Positions 1 to 13,000 of a stretch of DNA of 64,000 nt are shown piece after piece. Origin of the DNA: Isoetes taiwanensis (Eukaryota; Streptophyta; Lycopodiopsida; Isoetales; Isoetaceae); the NCBI GenBank assembly GCA_021234155.1, contig JAJEKV010000098.1, forward strand, positions 2,970,803-3,034,802, read 5' to 3'. Each line of letters starts with the position of its first letter. Within the stretch, counting starts at the first letter, position 1. Position numbers and translations under genes: made by a program. Below the pieces are notes generated by a model. That model was not told the origin of the DNA. It worked only from the letters and a program-made list of their open reading frames with translations, and made no database searches.

Positions 1-242
1 ACCTCTCAGCACAATACGCAGAATGGAGAGCTTGGCTGCTAGCAGGAGCATTTGATTTCCATGCAGGAGTCCGTTGATTCAATACCCAGCTGGTTTTTAA
101 CTTGGTAAAAGTTGACTTGTCCATGTTCCTGGTGGGCATGGGACTGATAAGATGGGAAGGGCTTCGTTTGGTGGAAGATATTATAAACGGCACTTTAGAT
201 AACAGGAGTGTTTTCCTCCTGGAGGTCTTCAATATTGTATAT

Positions 243-311
243 GTTGTGGTCTCATAGACCCTTTGGGTCTTCCATAGACGTTAATAAATTTTTCTCTCTT
301 TCTTTCTTTAT
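243..311 (+). mobile_element. LINE 3' end (hairpin plus pyrimidine tail)
   Basis: A short non-LTR retrotransposon 3' terminus. It shows the palindromic core ATAGACCC-N-GGGTC, then TAGACGTTAATAAA, then a CT-rich (CTTT) run. The same signature recurs in reverse orientation at about 500-560, 838-975, 14,719-14,815 and 20,989-21,060, which makes it a family-specific end rather than chance. No coding part is attached here. Confidence 0.6.
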
Positions 312-837
312 GGGAAATCTGGCATAAACCCAGGCCTGTAAACAGTGGTACTTGGCCAGCAGGAGCTCTTGGATTCAAAACTTTACCAAATGTAAGATTA
401 ATATGTAGGTGACTCTCCCAACTAACCTTAGAAGGGAAAGAGGTCCAATATACTCTGCCACTTCAAGCAAGAATCAAAACATACTTTTGAGAAGGAAAAA
501 CATCTACAGAAGACCCATCGGGTCTATGAGACTGAAAACATACAAAATTATGGAGCTGCCAGGAGGATGGTGGTCTCCAAGGCTTTAAATATTCAATCCC
601 TAGAAAACATCTAATCAAACTTCAATCGAAGGTCTCCTTGATGTCCTATTGACCATCTTGGCTGCTTCAAAAAATGGTCTGATATCAGCGTTTGGCTTTT
701 TGATTCCTATCATGTTTTCTCTTCTGAAAAGATTGTTTGTGCTTCTGTTTTGCTGCCAGTCTTAGAGGTCGCCAATGTCACTCCTCTAATATCATGAAGT
801 TTTCGTTTCTTTGGGGAGCTGTCTGACTCATCATCAA

Positions 838-847
838 TCAGGAAGGA

Positions 848-879
<32 letters not shown>

Positions 880-2930
880 ACAGAGAGAAAGAAAGAAAAA
901 AAGAGAAGAGTTCATTAATGTCTACGGGAGACCCATAGGGTCTATGGGACCAAATAAATACAGCAACATCTCTTAGTTGAAAGTGCTATTAAATCTAGCA
1001 AAAAAGAAAGACTAAAACTTAGCATTAAAGCTTATTAATGATTCTGTATCCTATGACTAGCAAAAAAAAAAGACTAAAACCTAGCATTAAAGCTTATTAA
1101 TGATCCTGTATCCTACGTGTTTTAATTGTATCCTAGGAGTTTTAATGCTCCCACTTATAGGGCCTAAAAGACCCTGTGATACTTTGTACATGCCTGTTGT
1201 CCCTGTTCTTTTTACGGAGCTGTCCTTTCTTAACCTTTATTTTCTGTTTGCCCCAACGGAAGCAGACCCTTCTGACTTCCTTTTCCTGTTACTGTTTGAT
1301 AGTGCCGGATCAAGTACAAAAAAAGAAGTCTGCTTTAATTCTGAATCAGCTGCTTTTTGTTTGAGCATATTTCTTCTGAGTTTGGTGAGTTCATGTATAT
1401 ACATAGCAACGATTTTATGGTCTGGAGCTGTCTCAAAGTGTTTGGGTCCCTGAAAATGCAGTGGTACCTTCATGATATGCAGGTCACAGAAAGATAAAGT
1501 GTTTTTCTGATTACACCCCCTAAATTGCACATGTAACAGGTTGTATGTTCACGTGCCCTGCCCTTAGCCCGGCCAGCTTCAGTCTCTAACTGATGAGACG
1601 AGTCACAGAACTGCCCCAATACATTCCTGAGTTTATGTGTGGTATCTAAGTACCTGGGATGTTGAAGGGAACCCAAGGAAGAATGAAGAAATTTCCGTTT
1701 GCTTTAGACTTTTTAGGCTGATGATGCTTTTATTACTGAGTTCACTCCTTCGCTTCTGAGCAAGCTCATGAACAAATAACGATGCCCGTTTCTGGTCATT
1801 TTACTTCATGATTTACTGCAAGGTTGGGTGCCTGAAACGACATGATATTTTCTTCTTTCTATCTTATAATACAATAGGTAGGGCAGGTAAAGATGAAATG
1901 TTCTCAGACTGCACCATGTCCAAATAATATGAAGTGCATTTTCTATTTCTCCAGATAATATGGTTAGCATTCTCCCTTTTAATTTCCAGCTGATGAGAGG
2001 ACAGCCCCAATGAAAACCTTACCTTAGTTTGGTGGTCAATATCAAGATAACCAGGTCTTATAATAAACCATCAGTCATAGGAAATTCTAAACAGGTCTAA
2101 CAATGAAGTCATCAACTGAAATGTCTAGAAAACGCTCCTTGTAAATTTTCCTTTTGGAAGATAATACCTCAGGCAGGTTTAACCAAGTGTTGATACATAA
2201 GTTTTTCCAGACCATGACGAATAAGCTGGTTCACCTGCTGCCCAGTCAGCTCTACATTGAGCGAACCCAAATTATATTGGAAAGGAAGAATTTTATCCAT
2301 TAAGAAGCGTGAAAAATGAAACATCTTAGCTGTTTTTGCTGGTTAGTTGATCGGTTAGAGCTTTTGACAAGATAAGAGCCAACCAAGGAGTCTCAGCTTC
2401 CCCTCATGTTACTCCAGAGTAGTGTAGCTTATGATAAAACACTGATTGGAAAGCCACTTTGAGCTTTAGGTCTAGCATTGAGATTTACTTCCGATCATTC
2501 TAGATAAGAGAGATCTATTGGGGCCATTCATCCGCATGCAAATTAACTTCCCAAATTTCTCATCCATATAGAGCAGTAGCTTTTACCAAGTCTCGAGTAA
2601 GAAGAGTTGTCTGGACAAAGTGCATTTGAAAGCACTGTTTCTCCAACTTGGCAAGAGAAGGAGAACTCCACTCCATATGTATTTGCAGATACAATTTCAA
2701 GAGATTGCCCATCAAAGAAAGAAGGGTGCAAACTGAATGCTCATAGGATCTAGGAAACCAAGTTCATAGGGTCTAGGAGACCAAGTACATACAACATTCG
2801 GGCTTGCAATTGTAAATGTCTGAAGAAATCTGCAAAAAATATTCAACCTTCTCTTCATTGTTGCATTTGGGGCAATGTGCATGCCATTTTCCCTGTGCCC
2901 TTTCTGCTGAAATAGGAAAGTAAAAATCAT
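838..2930 (-). mobile_element. Decayed LINE, 3' half of ORF2 and tail
   Basis: Read on the minus strand from 2,930 down to 838, this is a broken LINE. Around 2,700-2,520 the frame resembles the region after the reverse transcriptase (LVKATALYGWEIWE, like the usual SLV-LYG-E-W block). Around 2,000-1,900 and 1,660-1,440 it carries SSHQLEIE followed by a C-x-x-C zinc-knuckle-like stretch, typical of LINE ORF2 C-termini. Stops and frameshifts are frequent. It ends in the family hairpin (GACCCATAGGGTC on the + strand) and a (GAAA)n run at 844-905. A second copy of the 1,160-1,670 part lies at 21,140-21,600. It sits in, or just 5' of, the leading intron of the SWEETIE-like gene. Confidence 0.7.
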
Positions 2931-3009
2931 AAAAAGCGAAAATCAAACGTTAAGAAAATAAGAAAGAAAGAAAGATACATAATTTTTTCATTAATATAAT
3001 ATAGAATTA

Positions 3010-3164
3010 TACGACACTGCTTGTAAGGATCGGGCATAATTCAGCAAGCAAATATATCATGGCATGGCTTTCTTTTTCTGTACTTGACCCCCTTTTAGGC
3101 GTTCCTTGTACAGACCCCCTTCTACGACACTGCTTGTAAGGATTGGGCATAATTCAGCAAGCAA
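3010..3164. repeat. 42-bp direct repeat
   Basis: The string beginning TACGACACTGCTTGTAAGGA and ending ATTCAGCAAGCAA occurs at 3,010-3,051 and again at 3,123-3,164 with one mismatch. It looks like a local duplication inside non-coding DNA. I see no gene between 2,930 and 4,020. Confidence 0.75.
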
Positions 3165-4020
3165 GTCTTGAAGGACCTTTGTCCTTCTACGTAACAAAAA
3201 AAAACCCGTACCTTCATGCTTTAAGAAGATTACAGCCGGAGGCGACATTGTGCGTAACTTTCTACCCCTTGCAAGAAGTCAGTGTTCTCATTGAACCTTG
3301 CTTTTAAAACCATTGCAATAAAGGCTATGTTATTTTTAAAATGCCTGCATTAAGTAACAAGTTAAAACATTATCCAATGGAAAATTTGAAGATGGAAATA
3401 TAGTACGACCTTGGAAAGAAATTCTAACTGGGAGATGCAATGCCTCTAAAAATTGAGCGTTCAAATTAGAAATGGATTACAGCCTGGGTAATTGCACGAA
3501 TGATAATGGAATAGCTTATCATGTGAGTGAGCAATTTACACATGTAAAATGTGCAGCATCTGATTTGGAGTCAATCTCTTTGCTGCATTGTAATAGAGAG
3601 CAAATTTTGCAACACTTTTGAAAGTGGTGTACAATTGTGTGGTTGTTGATAGCCCTTAAGGGTGAAAACATTATCTATCATGTCTACCGTTCCTCTTAAA
3701 ATCATAACAATGCCAATGTTTTCCAACTCCTTGTACAGGTATCCTGGCTTATACTATTGATGCAATCAACTCATGCATTGGACATTATTTCGTAGGTTGA
3801 AAGAGCCAAATTTATGATGTCTAAGCTAAATCTACAAGCAATTTATTTATTATATAATCATTGAAGCCAGTGCTGCTTCCTGTAATTGCACATATCTAGT
3901 TTGGAAATATGTTTGCACTCATTATTCCTTTATTATTTATTTCCCGTTCAGACATGGCAAGGCCTTTTTTTTACCATGTATTTATCTGTTTGCACCATGA
4001 GCTTAATACATGTTTTTTAG

Positions 4021-7000
4021 ATGCCTATTCTGGGCTTTGGATATAGCTCTATTCTTGTACAAGGCACTGATTTACTGCATGCAATCAGTGTCAGGAATCC
4101 GGTCCAAAGATATACGTGTCGGGCTTGCTATGGCATGGGTTGCCTTTCTGCAGGTGAGTTACATTTCTCTGAAGTGGTATTCTGCTTAAAATATGTTAAA
4201 TTTAGTTACAGCTCTTTGAGAAAATAATTGGCCAATCTCTTTGTGTTTGAAATGCAAGATCTTGTAAATGGATGATTGCGATTTTTTGAGGAAGTATTTG
4301 ACGTGTCGCCCTATTTCCCTTATTGAGCTTTCTGTCCACCTTTGCCGTATAATGCTGCATTAGGACTGTTAAACAAGTTAAGTTGTTTGAAAGAGAAATA
4401 ACAGTTAACCAAGTTATACCAGAGCTATCTCTAGTCAACCATCATGAAGGGATAAATGTTAAGTAATGGGACACAGAATGCACCGATTGTACTTTGCTTG
4501 CATACGTGCCAAATATTGGCAGCAGAGTTGCGATTCGTTTTTTGTTTTCATTTAATATACTATTAAGACAGGCTAAGCCTCATAGGAATTCTACAAGTTT
4601 CTTCTTAACGCATTTCAACTGTAACAATTTTCTTTACCAATGTTATTGCAGGGAATGCATTCCAGATATTTACAGAATGATGTAGAGCTGATCAACTTTG
4701 GGTTGCAAGCGCTTAGCATGCTTTCTTCATCTTCGAAAGATCAAGTTGAACCCCATTCACAGGTATAGATAAAGCAGATGATTCTTTAGATTTTAGCAGT
4801 CCCTGTTTTGACAATAGAAAACTTTTATTATTGCTTTCGTAAATTGGAGGCTAACAGGCACTTTCAGGCATGTGTATTGTATATTCTCCGTGTTGGGATT
4901 GTTGAGCAAATGGGCGAGCCAGCACAAAAGGAATTTACTAATGTTTTAAGCAAGCAGGTACAGTGGAAGGAACCGTTCTCTTCAGGTCATCTTTGTCTGT
5001 AAACATAATATTTATGCCGGTTATGCAGTTGGCCGTGGTAGATAACAGCGCATCAATGCTTGTCGTAATATTGAGGACATTATCACATCTTTTGGTGACT
5101 CTTGGAGAGGTTAAGCTTTCTTTCTTTCCTTCACCCAAATTCTGGCAATGCCAGTTTGCAAGACCATTTTATATCTTAACTTTAAATTTGATATCTTGTT
5201 GCCTCATACTGATATCTGAAAGTGTCATCTTGTAGTCTAGTTTAGAGCACTTCGTATGTGCCATCCTCCCTTGCAGATTCGGTTCCTTGTCATTTATTAT
5301 GTATCATTTCTAGTTTTTTTTCCCCCCTAGGAATATTAGTATTTATCTATAGGAAATGTACAAATTGGTCTGTAAGTGAGCAGATTCAATGACGTGCATT
5401 CTGTTTAGTTTCCCAATCAATTTTTCTGTCATCTGGAATAAATTCACTATGAACATTTGTGGATGAACCTAATTCTGGTTATTACTCTCAGGTATCCTTG
5501 GCTTCCAGGGAGGCATTAGACAACAGTTTGGTTCAATCCCTTTCTCATCCTTCAATTCAGGTTAGAAGGTAGCTGTAATCTACTTTAATCTAGTTGGATT
5601 CCTAGTGGTAAACATAAGCCTTGAGATTTTTTTTTTTCTTTCTTTTTCCATAGACCATTTTCTGGGTTTAGTATTCTTCCATTTTACATTCTTTGTTTCT
5701 CAACAAGGAACACGGCAGTGGAACTGGCGCCAATCCTGAGCCCGCACCTTTTCCAGCAACATGGAAATACTGATCTTTTGATTTGTTCAACCTGGGATCA
5801 TTTTCCATGATCAAATTTGATTGAACCTTTTTGTCGGCCAGTTTGGGAATGGACATCAAATTACTCCTTATGATGCCAGAATCTCTCCATCAATTGGTTT
5901 GGAATTTGAACCAACTTCTCTATCGGAACCAATCCTTCTCAGACTTCTTCAGAATGGAAACTCCACATTGCTCTCCTTTCAGATCACCAACAGGCTCACT
6001 TTACTCGCCAACTGAAGGACATGAGGTCATGGTGTATATTTCTTCCAAAAATTTGAATGGATTGCTTCACATGCTACAGGCTTTAGAAGCAGATGGCAAA
6101 GCTGCAAGCAAAGGTTAGAGATCAGGAGAAAGAAATTGCAAATATCAGGGCTTAATTAATAGTGATTGGAGACAGTAAGGAAAGAAAATCAGTTGGAAAC
6201 TAATAAATGAGTGGGGGCGGTTGAAGAAACAAGCAGCATGATGTTAAAGCCACAATCTCGGCCTCTCACTTGAAGAAAGGGAGCGATCTCTAAAAGGTCT
6301 CAAAAAGTTACTGGATTGACAGATCTAATAGATCCTGCCAAGACTGCATCTGATTTCTTGCAAAACAATTTGGGCATCTATGCAGTCTTGATTATTTGAT
6401 TCCAGACTGCAGCAGCTAGATTGGAGGCTCTAAAAAGAGGTCTAAAAAAGAGGAGGTATTTGCAGAAGTTCCCAAATGTGTTCATAAAGTGGAACACAAG
6501 AGGATGCTGGAAGAGTTTGCCAAAGTGAGGAACTGCCCCAACAAATGGGCGATGCTGAGTTCTCCTTGGGGACAAGCACTCGAATAGGAAAGCACTGTAG
6601 GCCTGATTATCATGACTTGTTTTCTGTTTTATGCAATCTAAATTGTGGCCTTCCTCCTTAAGCATCTCTATAATCAGATTTGCATGGGCTCTATATGTTA
6701 GAAGGTATGATATAAAGTAAAGTAGTAGGGAGTTGATGACTTGTGTGGGTTTGATGGGATGGAATATATCATGCAAATGTTCTTGAAGGTGTAGTCCATG
6801 TCAAAGAAATAGAACCTTATAAGGACAAGTTATGATGAATGGATGGCTGAAAAATGTAAGCATCAGTGCTCATCAAATACAGGTGTGCAAACTTTGATTT
6901 GGCCAGGGTCATGGCTGATATGCACTCACTTTCAGAGAAGCATCGGAGGCTCTATAAGATACCTAATTCCGTGTGAGTAAATTTAGGGTTGGGTTGAGGA

Positions 7001-10000
7001 AGTTTGCAGGATTACTTGTAAGGTTCAGGGATGTACGTTCCGGCTCCATAGTCATCATAATCTTTTCTTATTCTTTTACAATGATTTGTTTAGGATGACA
7101 AATTCTATTGTCTGCCTGGCATTTTACACTTTTCCACCATCAGGTTCGTGTAGAAGCTGCTTTGACACTCCGTGCTCTTGCTGAGGTAGATCCGACTTGT
7201 GCAAATGGTGTCATGTCTTGTGGTGTGACTACACTTTGGGCTTTGCGTGAAACAGTAGCTGTTGAAAAGGTATGGCGGTGTCTAATGGATGAGACTGAAA
7301 GTGAATATTAACAACACATGTTATGAGTGGATTTATTCCATTTTGATGTATTAATGTCGGCATTTTCCTGGGAAATTGTAGGGTGAACGTCTTAAAATTG
7401 AAATGGACTCTTTGCATGGTCAAGCGGCTATGCTTTCTGCCCTTCTCGCATCTTCTCCCAAACTTGTTCTTGGGTTGCCTTCAAGGTAGCATATTTGAGA
7501 TGTTTTTTAGCGAATGAGTATTCTTGGATTGCCTTCAAAGTAGTAAATTTGAGATCTTTGTGGGAAGGAATAAGGTGTCTTCAAATTATCCCTCACGTTA
7601 GCCAATGATTTGTGAGTTTAGTGCATTCAATTGTCCAACAGACATCTTCTTAGAGATTCTTTAATATCATAGAGCTAGCTGGCTTTCTTGTCATCATGAA
7701 GCTACACACCCTGAATAGTTGTATTTTAACCAGAATGTTGCCTATGGCCACAGGCTGCATTCACGATGGCTAAGTTAGAAAACAAAAGGTGTCTAATCCC
7801 AATATTAGGGCAATGGGAACTCACCAAATTGAACATCTCTGAGACAGATTTTGATTTACATTTTCTTTCAATAGATTCTTTTCCTAATAGATTATAGTGA
7901 ATGATGATAGGTTCGATATGTTGTATGTATTTGGCTTCTCTTTAATAGACGTTAATAAATGTTTCCTTCTTTTCTCTCCTACCACACTCATTAAAACAAT
8001 CTTCTCCAGTCTCATAAACCCCTTCAATTTTACTGGAGGTTATATAAATCTTTCTTTTCTTCGACTTCGAAAATGATGTAATTTTCTTTTGGTGAGACTA
8101 AAGTTAGTTCATGCAGGCTACCACTTGCCATTCTAGATGTTGGAAAGAAAATGGCTCTTCAACCTGTAAGAAATCCTTTCTCTGCTGCTGTGGAAAAGGA
8201 AGCTGGATGGATGCTTATTGCTGCCTTTCTGACTTCTATGCCTAAAGAGGTTTGTAGTTTGTGTGACCCATACACTTTCTAGAATTTTTGATAAAATGGT
8301 GTTAATTCATGAACTCGGCCAGTTAAGTGAGGTTCTCAACTCACTTGATCCATGAACTATATCCCCTGTAGGTGATTTACGCATGTAATTGACAGCTCGT
8401 CTTGGTTGTTTTGTCAATTACAACATTCACTCATTACAATATCGGCTCAAGGTAGTGTCTTGGATGTTGCTTATTTGATCTCATATACCCAGGAATTGCA
8501 AGAACAGGAACTAGACATTATTGCTTTGTCGACGGTTCCTTTCAGTGGGAATATCAATGGCGTCCTGAAACAAGCTGAAGGTAGATTACAAGCAGAGATC
8601 AGGTAATTCCTCTTCACTTGAGTCTAGATTTCTGCCGCTTGCTTGTTTGCTTCTCTTAATTCCTTTCATGGTTATTTATTCTGAGTTGATGGCCTGTACC
8701 CCTTTTTAGTGGCTGGGCTGCTGCAATAGAAGCATTGTCAACATTTATAAGTAGTTATGTGGTGCCTCAGATGTCCGAACACAATGAAGGAATTCTGCTT
8801 CAACCTGTGCTAGGGTACTTGTCCGGGTAAATGTTCAAGGTGTTTGCATAATATTTCCCAGATTTGTATTATATTGTCTGGTAAAAGTTACTTTCACAAT
8901 CTTATAAGACTTTATCTCTATCAGAGCACTTGACTACCTATCATCTACTGCATTGCAACAGCAAGCTCTACAACTGCAGTCCTTGACAGATGTATTTAAG
9001 ATCAAAACTCTTACTGCATTTAGGGCACTTCCTGATCCTTCGATGTACAGAAATGAGCATTCTGCACTCTTGAAGATTTGTTCTGTTCCTTTCAGGTATA
9101 CAAACATTTGATTCACACACAGGTGTTTACAACATTAAGAGCAACTTATTTTGCATGTATAGGGATTCAGCATTTTTAGAAGAGAGTTCTTTGCTTCGAC
9201 ACTTGCTTGATCATAGGGATGGATCTCTTGGTCCGTGGGTCCCTGGGAGGTTAAGCCTAAAACTCACCATATCATAGCACACTTTGTGCTCATCCTTCTA
9301 TTTAATAAATGCTTGTGGCATATTTCATCTGTGCAGGGATTATTTTGAAGACGAGCTGCGGGCATTTGGAGGTGGTAAAGATGGATTGCTGCCATGTGTT
9401 TGGGACAAAGATGTGCCTGTGTTTCCACAGGTGAACTAGTCAAGTAGTTTAATTTATATCTGTCATGCTGTTCAAGGCCAAATGGAGAAAGTCATGTTGA
9501 TCATAAGGGAGCTGTACAACTTGTCTACAGAATGAAAAATAGATACCAGTACATGATATTTAACATTATCTAATCTTTCTAAGGACTATCTACATTCACA
9601 TGTGAAAATGTGTCTAGTTGTTTGAAGGTCCCCCATACATATGAGCTTCAGGTTAGATCGACAGGTTTCAAACTGCTTTCCTTGCTCCACATGGATGAAT
9701 CAAAGAAGAGGAGAAGAGAAGAGAAGTTACTCTCGTATCCCTGCCTTGTGCAGCTGTGGTGTCTTCCACTTCAGTCATCTTGTCATGCAACAGCAGAGAA
9801 CCCTCACGACTAATCACCAGAACCTAATCCTCAAGTTTTTGTTGGTTTCCAGTAGTGTGATGTCCTAAAGGCTTCCATGTTGGTGTTATGTTCATGATCT
9901 CGTATGTATATATGTATCAAGTTCATTCAAGGACATAATTAACATTATTTGGGAAACTTCTATCTGCCATAAGTCTTAGAAAAAACCTATCTCGTCAATG

Positions 10001-13000
10001 TTTATGAACCCTGTTAGAATGTATGTATCTTGCTGACTAGACCCATGCTGTGACATCAGCATTGGTTGTTAGGTTCATTTGTTAGTATCTCAACATATTT
10101 GTTTGTTGTAATGACACCAACCGGGAGTAAAGATTAGTATGTATGCCTTTCAGAGGAGCCATCGCTGATCTTCTGCAGATCAGATTTTATATCTTTGTTG
10201 CCTTTGATTTCAATCCAATTCTGCCTTTCAGAGTCTTCAATTATAGTCATTTAGGTTCTTGCTGATCTTCTGCAGATCAGACTTTGTATTTTTTGACTTT
10301 GAGTTCAATCCAAGTCTTGTCATGGTATCGGAGCCACCTCATTGGCAAATTCCAGTGCAAGGGGAGTGATGTTTGGACGTGTAGAAGCTGTAGAGGGGAA
10401 GGCATCATTCTACAGGCTGTGGGAGTCGCAAGGCAGTTTGAGGACCATGGGAGGACGTCAAATGCCAAAGTTTTTGTTCGACAATTTGTTTGGTCACCAA
10501 TTTCTTTGATGGGGGACCAGTTTCTTTTTCTTTGGCGATTTCTTTGTCTATTTTTCAATCGATAGAGAACAAACTGCATGCCTCGCTTGCGGAAAAAGCA
10601 TCTCTTGCTCGAGAATTGTCAAGAAAAAGCATCTGTTGTTGCATTTGTTGCTGAAGGTGTGCTGGGGGTCACCAGTTTTCTGTGCATTTGTTTGGAACTT
10701 GTTTGTGGCTGGGGTAGTCTTTGCGGGATTTATTGGGAGTTCATCATATATTGAGGTGAAGCGTTTGTTGCGGTTTGTTGCCAGTCTTTGCTGGGAAGCA
10801 TTTGTTGCCATTTTCTCGCCCCGAGCCTCCTGGGAAATGACGGATTATAAGGGAGATTGGGAGCATTTGAGGAGTCTTGTACGTTGAAAGGAATGCGGAG
10901 TTAGATTTGTTAGACATGTAGTTAATGTGCAAATATATCATGTATAGATGTACATAGCATGGAAGTAAAGTGTCATGTTGTAAGTATGGTAAATATAGTA
11001 TGGAAGTAAGAGTCTATGGTCAAAGAATATGGTAAATATAGGAGTGTTAACATGTGGTGGTTCTCCTAGGGGCTGGATAAAGTTTTGAAATGCTGTAGAG
11101 ATGTATTCCTGTTTTGAATGTTTATGAATAGACTGATGCCTCTAGTCGATGCTCCATATATGCTGCCATATCCTCTCCCCCACTAGCATTAATATGAGAG
11201 AGCAACTTAATGAGTTCTCTTAATGATTATAAGGATATGAGTAAGTATTTTAAGAAGGCCAAAGGAATTGGATTTCAATACCTTGGAGCAACTGGCACCA
11301 TGGGCGAATCTGATTTAGTCATGCATATGCTGAGAGGTCTGCCTGATGAGTATAAGCATCTTGTTTCAGCGTCATATTTGTAAGATGCATTTTTGTCCTC
11401 TTTTCCGGCAGCCTCTTAACTGTCTTATTGTGTTTTCTTTTCAATTTCAGCTTAACAAGTAGTACTGTATAATTCAGGAGCATTTGGGTGTTTCTTTTGA
11501 TGTTGCTTTCTTCTTTTGCAGCCAGTACCATTGGGTACTCTCCTAGTGGATGAAATGTTGGTCTCCATTGCAAACATTTTTGCAGTACAGGTGCGATTTA
11601 CATGACCATAGTAGAACTTGAGAATAAAGTCCAACTACAGGAACTCCTCCATGTCAAATTATAGCACATTCTTTTTTGGTTTGTCTTTTATGCACACTTG
11701 TTTTAAAAGGCCTATATGAATGAAGCTAACTGTTAGGGAAACCAAGAATAGATAAGTACGCAACCTTGTTCTAAAGGACTTAATGCAACCTTGTTCTATG
11801 GGACTTATCTAACTGTTAGAAAACCAAGGATAGACTAGCTTAGTATGCAACCTTGGTTTAAAGGACGTATCTGTACGAAGCTAAGTGTTAGAGAATCGAG
11901 GATGAAGATTACTGAACCTAGGGCTTTCTGCTTGCAAGCAGGTCCTAAATCACTGAGCTACCGGCTGTCATTGCCGTATTCAACATTGCTGGGTACACTA
12001 TCCTCCTTTTTCGCGGTGCTACTGACACCGTCTCAAATAACAGAACTCTGTAACTGGATATTGAACTCAGAACCTCTTCTTATAAGCCAGATGGCCCACC
12101 ACTGAGCCACCACCCTTATTCAAAATCTTTGCTCTCGTGCAATTTTGGCTCATCCAGCTTCACGTAAGGAGACACATAACTGTCCAAAAATAGTCCTTAG
12201 GTGATCCTAGAGATGAACTGATATGGCCAGAAAAATACACAGGATTCACGTCATGAACATGAGTGACAAAAGTGAATGAAGAAGCCGTTGAACACTTCAC
12301 ATTTAGATCGAAGAAATTGAGGTACTCGATTGTCAATAATGTCTTATAAGGCCTTGGCCATTAACTTCTAACATTAATACTCCACTAGATTAATTTCCAA
12401 CATTGACTTGGCCTTACACATTGTACCATCAGCCTAATTGCCACATTATTAGCACACTGCCACATTAGTCATAAATATTTTTGAGTCTGATTACTGCCAT
12501 GTCATTGTTAGCATCCTGTTGACTCTTCATCAAGAAGAAAAAATCTGTCTCTATTTTTGAGGACGCTCCTTTTCCGAGCGAACAAATGAACACATAAAGA
12601 TACACATTTCTGGTCATAATACTTCATGAATTGTTATTGGCTGTCTGAAAAGACAATGATATCTTCCTCTTTTAATGTAATAGGTAAAGATGAAATGCTC
12701 TTCCGGCTCCATCATGATTCCACCATGTTCAAATTGCATGAAGTACATTTCCTGTCTTATTGGCTAAGATAATTACCTCTCCGCAGCTCAATTTCCCGCT
12801 AACAGGAAGGGCTTATTAATGCCTACTAGAATAGAACCCAAGCTAATCTTAATCCATTTCTTATTTTTCAATTTAGGTTCTAATTACAGTCTCTAGGTGG
12901 CGTTTTGACTTGCCCCCAGATGCATATAATCACATATGTATTAATTGTTCATGAACCTGCATGGCATCTGTAAAAGTTAATATATGCAGAATTCCAGGAG

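Noticed and set aside
6378-6776. 132-codon minus-strand frame inside an intron
   Set aside because: No recognisable domain; it overlaps the + strand coding-like relic and is best seen as its shadow.
11900-12115. Functional tRNA genes
   Set aside because: Box A and box B are visible, but acceptor and T stems do not close in either module.
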